This document shows, piece after piece, positions 34,108-38,139 of a stretch of DNA of 38,139 bases. The stretch is from the NCBI GenBank assembly GCA_022821545.1, contig JAJEDJ010000011.1, positions 1-38,139 on the forward strand, given 5' to 3'. Below the pieces are notes generated by a model that was given only the letters and a program-made list of their open reading frames with translations, ran no database searches and had not been told where the DNA came from. The translations under genes and the position numbers were made by a program. The number at the start of each line of letters is the position of its first letter. The stretch's first letter is position 1. The stretch comes from Caldilineaceae bacterium (lineage in GTDB: Bacteria; Chloroflexota; Anaerolineae; Caldilineales; Caldilineaceae).

Positions 34108-34136
34108 CTCCAGCGTAAGAGAACGTTAAGCTGGAG
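34108..34136. other. Stem-loop in the leader of the 158-residue membrane protein
   Basis: CTCCAGC (34108-34114) pairs with GCTGGAG (34130-34136), with a possible inner TAA/TTA extension around a 7-nt loop. No T tract follows on either strand, so it is not an evident intrinsic terminator. It sits 42 nt before the GTG start at 34178 and could be a leader structure. The rest of the 33903-34177 gap shows a weak promoter-like pair (TTGCCG, then TACAAA 18 bp later, near 34047-34076) and nothing else. Confidence 0.35.
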
Positions 34137-34177
34137 TTGTCCTGGACGTTCGGCAGTTGAACTTGAAGGGGAAAATC

Positions 34178-34654
34178 GTGCGTAAGAATATCCCGCGTTA
34201 TCCTGTCCCGCGCAAGCCTCCCGCTCATAGGCGTATCAAGGGTAAGCGGTACATTTTCCTGGCCGTGGCCTTGCTCCTGTTGTTTCACTTCGTCGTAGGC
34301 TTTCCGCCGACCTCGCCGAAACATCGACCGGCCTACCTTCGGATCGACAAAGAGAACACGGAGACGAACGTTCTTACCTGGGTAGGCCGTGCGCCCGTTT
34401 ACGAAGTTACCTCAATAAGAAGTATCTACTTCCAGGGTATCAATTCCATATCCTCGCAGGATTTCTACGTTGTTTTCGAGCCCCGCTTTGAAGAGACTGA
34501 CATACTCGAAGGCATGACTTACTCCTACCGGGTGCGTAGCATGGACAGAGGGCAGATCCCTATCAGCCGTTGGTCCCGGCACGTCAAGCGAAGACTGTCG
34601 CTGACCGGGACACGCCTCAACGTCTTTGACCATCCGCCGACGCCTATTCGCTGA
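34178..34654 (+). CDS. Hypothetical single-pass membrane protein with a beta-rich outer domain
   Basis: 158 residues from the GTG at 34178, with AAGGGG 6 nt upstream; a TTG at 34157 lacks such a site. The N-terminus is basic and proline-rich (RYPVPRKPPAHRRIKGKR), followed by one membrane helix (YIFLAVALLLLFHFVVG, about 24-40). The outer part (about 50-158) has alternating strands (YLRIDKENTETNVLTWVGR, YEVTSIRSIYFQG, DFYVVFEPRF, LEGMTYSYRVRSMDRGQI) reminiscent of a fibronectin type III-like sandwich: the TNVLTW and TYSYRVRSMD segments resemble its B and F strands. Family not recognised. Its end overlaps the convergent small gene at 34644-34913 by 11 bp. It marks the start of the region whose base composition differs from the rest. 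Confidence 0.6.
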   Translation: MRKNIPRYPVPRKPPAHRRIKGKRYIFLAVALLLLFHFVVGFPPTSPKHRPAYLRIDKENTETNVLTWVGRAPVYEVTSIRSIYFQGINSISSQDFYVVFEPRFEETDILEGMTYSYRVRSMDRGQIPISRWSRHVKRRLSLTGTRLNVFDHPPTPIR

Positions 34655-34913
34655 CTTCATCTGTCGGTTCTGGGGTTGGCGGCATCTTTGGGTAATGGGT
34701 TGGCGTTGCCATTGGGTGCGAGGGGGATAGCGGCGGCCAAGTCGGGGTCGGGTCGTACTCTATGGGTTCAAACATGGGCGCGATGGCGGCGCCCAAGTTG
34801 ATAGCGAACAGGATCGCAAGTGATCCTAAAACTATCGCCGCCCAAGGGCTGGGCTTCGTGAGGAACTTCCTCGGTCTTTTCGGCACTCTCCATCGTCTAA
34901 AGCGGATATTCAT
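34644..34913 (-). CDS. Small single-pass membrane protein with a proline-rich tail
   Basis: 89 residues. The ATG at 34913 is preceded by GCGAGG. The first 23 residues are strongly basic (RFRRWRVPKRPRKF). Residues about 24-46 form a membrane helix (WAAIVLGSLAILFAINLGAAIAP). The last 40 residues are rich in Pro, Thr and Ser (PTPTWPPLSPSHPMATPTHYPKMPPTPEPTDE) and should lie outside the cytoplasm as an extended chain. I know no family for it. It has the same build as the convergent 158-residue protein (basic Pro-rich start, one helix, outer part), but no clear sequence similarity in the outer part. Confidence 0.5.
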   Translation of the reverse strand: MNIRFRRWRVPKRPRKFLTKPSPWAAIVLGSLAILFAINLGAAIAPMFEPIEYDPTPTWPPLSPSHPMATPTHYPKMPPTPEPTDEVSE

Positions 34914-35423
34914 TTAGCCTCGCAATACCCTAAATAAAGGGGGCCAACTGACCGGCTCGCATCCCGAAATTCCCGCGTTTGTCATGGACGTGGTACTGGG
35001 TCAGTTTTTCTGTGCTGGCCACTTACTCTACTACAACCAACATAATTCCGGCACTGCCTTCCTGCGAATAGGTAGGCTTAGTAGTTACTCCAATTTCGGT
35101 AACGTGACCTCTCCAATTAGAGACACTCTTGCACTGGATGGGGTTGCCATAAGCAGGGCCGCCAACACAGTTGCAACGGGCAGTATTGTACAATAGCGTC
35201 TTTTCGAGACGTACTTGAATGTTTTCTTCACAGGGCGTGGCTCCTATGGTGACAGGACAAGAAATACCCTGATTGCAATTCCACAGGGCACAAATATAAT
35301 GGGACATACACAAAATGACATTATCGTGTCATGCAAGAACATATACGTGCCATAATTGTGGCTCACCATACACTTCCGATGAAGCAATAGTGCCAATGCA
35401 TCACGGAGGGGCAAAATCAAGGA
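34914..35423. other. 510-bp stretch without a supported gene
   Basis: This stretch is visibly richer in A/T than the genes before 34 kb. It holds a good plus-strand promoter at 35273-35300 that serves the next gene. Two open frames exist, a plus frame at 34984-35196 and a Cys-rich minus frame at 35023-35313, but neither has a Shine-Dalgarno site or recognisable sequence. It may contain gene remnants. No repeat, tRNA or terminator was seen. Confidence 0.5.
35273..35300 (+). promoter_or_regulatory. Sigma70-type promoter for the YhfC-like gene
   Basis: TTGCAA (35273-35278), a 16-bp spacer and a perfect TATAAT (35295-35300). The start codon at 35424 would leave a leader of about 117 nt. Confidence 0.6.
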
Positions 35424-36224
35424 ATGATCACTCTTGTTGCGCAACTTTCATCAGTCGTTGCATTGCCCGTAGTTGCTGTTATTGTCTGGCAACGACGGAC
35501 TGGCGCGGCATGGAAGACTCTCTTGTTTGTCCTGTTTGCGTTTGCAGTTTACAACACTGCGAAGATTCCCATAAGGGAGCAGGTCACACCTTATTTCAAT
35601 CACCTGGCAGGTCGGGAAATATGGGGAATCATTCCGTTTATGATTAGTGGCGTTCCCACGTATTGGATTCCAGAGTCATTGTTCTATGGCCTGTTTCGAG
35701 AAAGCGTGCGGTGGCTTACGTTCCGTTACGTGGCGAAGAGTGTGCAATGCTGGCAGGATGGTGTGCTTTTCGGTATTGGCTACTCCTGTCTAGCAGCTGT
35801 GCTGATGATTTGGGGGTCGTCTTCCGCTCAGACTGGTGTGTCTGAGTGGGACCCGCCGTCATTTGTTGCAAGGGCAATGATGCTCAAAGATGACTATAAC
35901 TGGATACGCGCAGTGGTGGAGGCGTGGCGGTATGGGGTAACAAATGTCATCTTTAACGCGGGCACATCATTGGCAGTGTTGTACAGTGTACGGAGGCGGA
36001 AAGTGTGGTTCCTGTTGGCTGCGGCACTGTTGCATATTCTCCCGCCTGTCGCACACTTCGTATCTATACTCCATGTTCCTCCCGTCCACCCTATGTTTCC
36101 CTGGCGAACATACTTCTTTGCCCTCTGGTTTGAATTCGTGGGGATCGTCGCAGTGTTGCCGGCCCTCTGGCTTATCTTCCATTTACGCAAACCACTAAGC
36201 GCCAAAAGACTGCCCAACCAATAG
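35424..36224 (+). CDS. Polytopic membrane protein, possible YhfC-family member with substituted catalytic positions
   Basis: 266 residues with about seven membrane helices (around 5-23, 28-45, 62-90, 110-130, 170-185, 190-212, 225-255). The stretch FYGLFRESVRWLTFRYVAKSVQCWQDGVLFGIGYSCLAAVL (about 88-127) aligns by eye with the YhfC family of presumed intramembrane proteases: Glu93 and Arg97 match the first motif (ExxxR). In the second motif the family's GxGHGxxEA appears here as GIGYSCLAA, so the His is Tyr120 and the Glu is Ala124. If the assignment is right, the protein is probably not an active protease. GGAGGGG lies 12 nt before the ATG. Base composition is AT-rich compared with the window's core. 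The assignment comes from memory of the motif and is tentative. Confidence 0.5.
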   Translation: MITLVAQLSSVVALPVVAVIVWQRRTGAAWKTLLFVLFAFAVYNTAKIPIREQVTPYFNHLAGREIWGIIPFMISGVPTYWIPESLFYGLFRESVRWLTFRYVAKSVQCWQDGVLFGIGYSCLAAVLMIWGSSSAQTGVSEWDPPSFVARAMMLKDDYNWIRAVVEAWRYGVTNVIFNAGTSLAVLYSVRRRKVWFLLAAALLHILPPVAHFVSILHVPPVHPMFPWRTYFFALWFEFVGIVAVLPALWLIFHLRKPLSAKRLPNQ

Positions 36225-36460
36225 ATGGTCAACCCGCCATTTGCGCTCACCATTGCAGGTGAAGACCTGGGGCCAGTCTTCCAGCAGTTGCCGTTTCCTG
36301 ACCATCCTTCTGCCCCTCCACAGGCTTGGCGAATTGCTCCACTATACACCTTGGCTTGTGGTCCAGCTATTGGTCCACTTCAAGACTCGACCAGGCCAAG
36401 CGCAAAGGACATTGTCGCCGCACGACACTAGAGCCGCTTCTTTGAAAAGGAGAAACTGTC
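36225..36460. other. 236-bp spacer before the lipoprotein pair
   Basis: No supported gene, promoter or terminator is seen. Short open frames in two registers have no Shine-Dalgarno site. The last 27 bp (from CCGCTTC at 36434) are the left end of a tandem duplication that recurs at 37089. Confidence 0.4.
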
Positions 36461-37072
36461 TTGATTCCAAAAACGCTGCTCCTTGGTTGTCTTGCTGTTC
36501 TCGTCTCTTCCTGCGCAATTCCCCTTTCCTTCTCTCCCTGCCCGATGGTTGATCTCTACGAATACCTGTCGTGCGCTGATCCTCACTTCAGTTGGAACTA
36601 TCGCGCCGATCCTCACTTAAGTTGGAATTATAAGGAACGGGACCCAAAAGAAAGAGAAGATGAACTTCGTATGATTGCAGAATCGGCGATCTCATATTGC
36701 AGTGATGACCCGACCGAATGGCTACCTGTATTGGACAGAAACGTCAAGAAAACCGTTCCTAAAGCGCGAAAAATAATTGGAGACAGGTTGAAAGCGGCGG
36801 ATGGCGAAAAGTTGAATGAGAAGGGTCTCAAGTTGCCCCCGGAGGACCACGACATACTCGAACAGCAGTATCGGTCTTTGAAGGATGCGGAACTATCTTC
36901 TTATGTGTTAGGGCTCTATGTGTTGGGGCCATCTTTGGGTGGAAGAAATGATGCTTTTGCTAATACAGAAAAATGTACCATTCTATTTGAAAGGTTAGAG
37001 ATCTCGGGGGTGGTAGAAGATGGTGTCCAAAAGAGGTTCTTTAGTCAATTCGACTGGTACTTTGGCCATTAA
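36461..37072 (+). CDS. Putative lipoprotein, first of a tandem paralogous pair
   Basis: 203 residues starting with TTG at 36461, with AAGGAG 9 nt upstream; no other start keeps the signal peptide. Residues 1-17 are a short lipoprotein signal (KTLLLGCLAVLVSS) and Cys18 in VSSC is the predicted lipidated residue. The mature part is hydrophilic and largely helical. Conserved with the next gene are AIPLS, CPM-x-D-x2-EYL, the block YCSDDPTEWLPVLDR (about 83-97), DRLKAADGEKLNEKGLKL, DHDILEQQYRSLKD, SYVLG and the C-terminal FDWYFG. A 10-residue internal repeat (ADPHFSWNYR / ADPHLSWNYK) is present only in this copy. No family is recognised. It should sit on the outer face of the membrane. AT-rich codon use sets it apart from the core genes. 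Confidence 0.7.
   Translation: MIPKTLLLGCLAVLVSSCAIPLSFSPCPMVDLYEYLSCADPHFSWNYRADPHLSWNYKERDPKEREDELRMIAESAISYCSDDPTEWLPVLDRNVKKTVPKARKIIGDRLKAADGEKLNEKGLKLPPEDHDILEQQYRSLKDAELSSYVLGLYVLGPSLGGRNDAFANTEKCTILFERLEISGVVEDGVQKRFFSQFDWYFGH
36575..36634 (+). repeat. Two 30-bp in-frame tandem units inside the first lipoprotein gene
   Basis: Units at 36575-36604 and 36605-36634 encode ADPHFSWNYR and ADPHLSWNYK. They keep the frame and are absent from the paralogue at 37116, which has a single AEPHFRW. Confidence 0.85.
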
Positions 37073-37115
37073 TGATGCTCCGCAACCTCCGCTTCTTCAA
37101 AAAAGAGGTGTTTTC

Positions 37116-37706
37116 TTGATTTCGAATGTACTGATTCTTGTATGCCTTTCTGCATTCATGTCCGCCTGCGCAATTCCCTTGTCACAATCTCCGCCAGTTC
37201 CTGACTGTCCTATGGGGGATGTCAGTGAGTATCTTTTGTGCGCAGAGCCTCATTTCCGATGGTTTCATGTAGAAGGTGAAACTAATGCAGAACACCTTCG
37301 AAACGTTTCGGACTTAGTCATTGCTTATTGCAGTGATGACCCAACCGAATGGCTGCCTGTATTGGATAGGGTCGCCAGAAAGTCCGTTCATAAATCCCGG
37401 AATATAATCAAAGACAGACTGGAAGCGGCGGATGGAGAGAAGCGGAACGAAATGGGTTTGAGGTTGTTGCAAAAGGACCACAAGATTCTCGAACAACAGT
37501 ATAAGTCTTTGAAGGATCGGAAACTTTTTTCCTATGTGTTGGGGAGTCTTATAATCTCGCCAGCTTATCATGGAGGAATCAGCAGCAATGCTAACAGGGA
37601 AAGTTGTGCCACCCTATTTGATTCGTCTGAAACTTCAGAAGTGATTGAAGACTTGGTCCAGCGCAAATTCTTTGGCCGCTATGACTGGTACTTTGGCCGT
37701 CAGTAG
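37116..37706 (+). CDS. Putative lipoprotein, second of a tandem paralogous pair
   Basis: 196 residues from a TTG at 37116, with AAGAGG about 8 nt upstream; a longer in-frame start at 37020 would lie inside the first gene and bury the signal peptide. The signal (NVLILVCLSAFMSA) again ends at Cys18, in MSAC, exactly as in the first copy; this agreement supports both TTG starts. The mature part shares AIPLS, CPMGDVSEYLLCAEPHF, YCSDDPTEWLPVLDR, DRLEAADGEKRNEMGLRL, DHKILEQQYKSLKD, FSYVLG and YDWYFG with the first copy; the middle and C-terminus differ more. Both copies keep two or three cysteines at matching places outside the lipobox. Function unknown. Not a frameshifted remnant: it is open throughout. 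Confidence 0.7.
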   Translation: MISNVLILVCLSAFMSACAIPLSQSPPVPDCPMGDVSEYLLCAEPHFRWFHVEGETNAEHLRNVSDLVIAYCSDDPTEWLPVLDRVARKSVHKSRNIIKDRLEAADGEKRNEMGLRLLQKDHKILEQQYKSLKDRKLFSYVLGSLIISPAYHGGISSNANRESCATLFDSSETSEVIEDLVQRKFFGRYDWYFGRQ

Positions 37707-38032
37707 CGACCACCGCTTCAATCTGAGCAAGCACGGGTCCCTCTCCCCTCTCTCCTCGCAGTTCCTCACTCCTCACTCCTCTCCGCTCTCTCCTCGCAGT
37801 TGCGCCCGCGGAACAACTGTGTTACTCTTTGCCTGATTCCGATACTGATGCAGCGGCCTGCGCCCAAACGCACGCCTCTGCATACCACGAGGTCTGGTCT
37901 CGTGATAGTTTCGTTCTATCACTGGTCCGGGCCTTTCCGCGTCCTCTGCAACCCAAGCGGCGGCCCGGCCACAACTACCATCTTACCGGCCGGCCGCACA
38001 CACAACCGCTGGCCGGCACATGCCAAGGAGTA
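37707..38032. other. 326-bp intergenic stretch with a pyrimidine-rich tract and a direct repeat
   Basis: From about 37735 to 37800 the plus strand is almost all C and T. It contains the 16-mer CTCTCTCCTCGCAGTT twice (37748-37763 and 37786-37801), with CTCACTCCTCACTCCTC between them. The remainder returns to the GC-rich composition of the core. No gene, tRNA or terminator is recognised. AAGGAG at 38025-38030 belongs to the next gene. Confidence 0.55.
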
Positions 38033-38139
38033 ATGTCCACAATGCGCTGCACAGGAATCAGAAAAGACGGCCAGCCCTGCCAAGCCAACGGCCTCGAACA
38101 GTACGGCGGCCTCTGCCTCGCCCACGGCGCCCCGTCCGA
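38033..38139 (+). CDS. Start of a small Cys/His-motif protein (3' end outside window)
   Basis: AAGGAG lies 2 nt before the ATG at 38033 and 11 nt before a second in-frame ATG at 38042, so the true start is open between the two. The visible N-terminus has RCTGIRKDGQPCQANG and then GGLCLAHGAP: Cys-x8-Cys-x11-Cys-x3-His. This resembles small zinc-binding modules of the form CxGx3KxGxPC...GxCxxH that are often found at the N-terminus of phage-related or DNA-binding proteins. Only 35 codons are visible, so the rest and the function are unknown. It is GC-rich again, unlike the preceding island. Confidence 0.55.
   Translation, partial: MSTMRCTGIRKDGQPCQANGLEQYGGLCLAHGAPS

Larger units (their letters stand above)
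36434..37719 (+). repeat. Diverged tandem duplication, about 655-bp unit, carrying one lipoprotein gene per copy
   Basis: The two copies start at CCGCTTCTT (36434) and CCGCTTCTT (37089), each followed by an A-rich purine run with the ribosome binding site, a TTG start and a lipoprotein gene. A third CCGCTTC lies at 37713-37719, just after the second gene. Nucleotide similarity is highest in the middle: the segment from TATTGCAGTGATGACCC to the CTGTATTGGA codons differs at only a few third positions. Confidence 0.75.

Noticed and set aside
34984..35196. Plus-strand open frame of 70 codons
   Set aside because: No ribosome binding site, no hydrophobic signal or motif, and composition typical of noncoding DNA in this stretch.
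35023..35313. Cys-rich minus-strand open frame of up to 96 codons
   Set aside because: No Shine-Dalgarno before the TTG or ATG start, no recognised motif, and a strong plus-strand promoter (35273-35300) lies inside it. It could still be a gene remnant.
36225..36552. Short plus-strand frames between the YhfC-like gene and the first lipoprotein
   Set aside because: No RBS, two competing registers, and overlap with the well-supported TTG-initiated lipoprotein gene.
1..38139. tRNA, rRNA, insertion sequence or integrase genes
   Set aside because: Intergenic stretches were scanned by eye for T-loop sequence and terminal inverted repeats, and proteins for transposase or integrase motifs; none was found. 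A dedicated tRNA and covariance-model search would be needed to exclude small RNAs.

Overview
The window is 38 kb of a GC-rich bacterial chromosome. It is densely packed with genes, which use ATG, GTG and TTG starts, Shine-Dalgarno sites and sigma70-type promoters. The gene mix (a seven-gene Mrp antiporter operon, a MacB-like ABC locus with a double-length permease, CPBP protease, PPK1, DtxR-type regulator, FGGY kinase, many single-copy oxidoreductases) fits a free-living or host-associated environmental bacterium. Chloroflexota is my best guess, but this is a weak inference from gene content only; there is no rRNA, tRNA or phylogenetic marker in the window.

Layout. 1-2.2 kb: the end of a DUF4399/cytochrome c protein, two small minus-strand genes with good promoters (a 73-residue membrane protein and a Cys-patterned acidic protein), and a YccF-type membrane protein. 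2.5-9.0 kb: a complete mrpABCDEFG operon for a multisubunit Na+(K+)/H+ antiporter, followed closely by a gluconokinase-like FGGY kinase. 10.7-13.2 kb: minus-strand MFS transporter and CPBP protease, with a 19-bp tandem repeat in front of the latter. 13.4-16.6 kb: ppk1 and a DtxR/MntR-like metalloregulator. 16.7-21.4 kb: a permease (two fused FtsX/MacB modules), a HlyD/MacA adaptor and an ATPase that together make an ABC export system; a perfect 20-bp palindrome lies in front of it. 21.4-25.0 kb: a minus-strand cluster of ketopantoate-reductase-like, CoA-transferase and threonine-dehydratase-like genes, plausibly for 2-oxo/hydroxy-acid or amino-acid catabolism. 25.2-31.7 kb: SixA-like phosphatase, AldO-like FAD oxidase, nucleotidyltransferase-fold protein, short-chain dehydrogenase, an unknown protein, HIT hydrolase and a class V aminotransferase-fold enzyme. 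31.7-33.9 kb: a two-gene NatAB-like ABC exporter.

34.1-37.8 kb differs from the rest. It is looser and visibly richer in A/T, especially from 35.0 kb. It holds proteins I do not recognise: two single-pass membrane proteins encoded convergently, a YhfC-like membrane protein whose presumed catalytic positions are substituted, and two tandemly duplicated lipoproteins, both with TTG starts. This looks like an acquired accessory segment. The window ends inside a small Cys/His-motif protein. No CRISPR array, insertion sequence, transposase, integrase, tRNA or rRNA was found.

The most promising undescribed material is the tandem lipoprotein pair with its substituted YhfC-like neighbour, the 20-bp palindrome between the DtxR-type gene and the ABC exporter, and the C-terminal extension and insertion in MrpC and MrpE. 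All functional readings are from motif recognition by eye; no database search or structure prediction was run.
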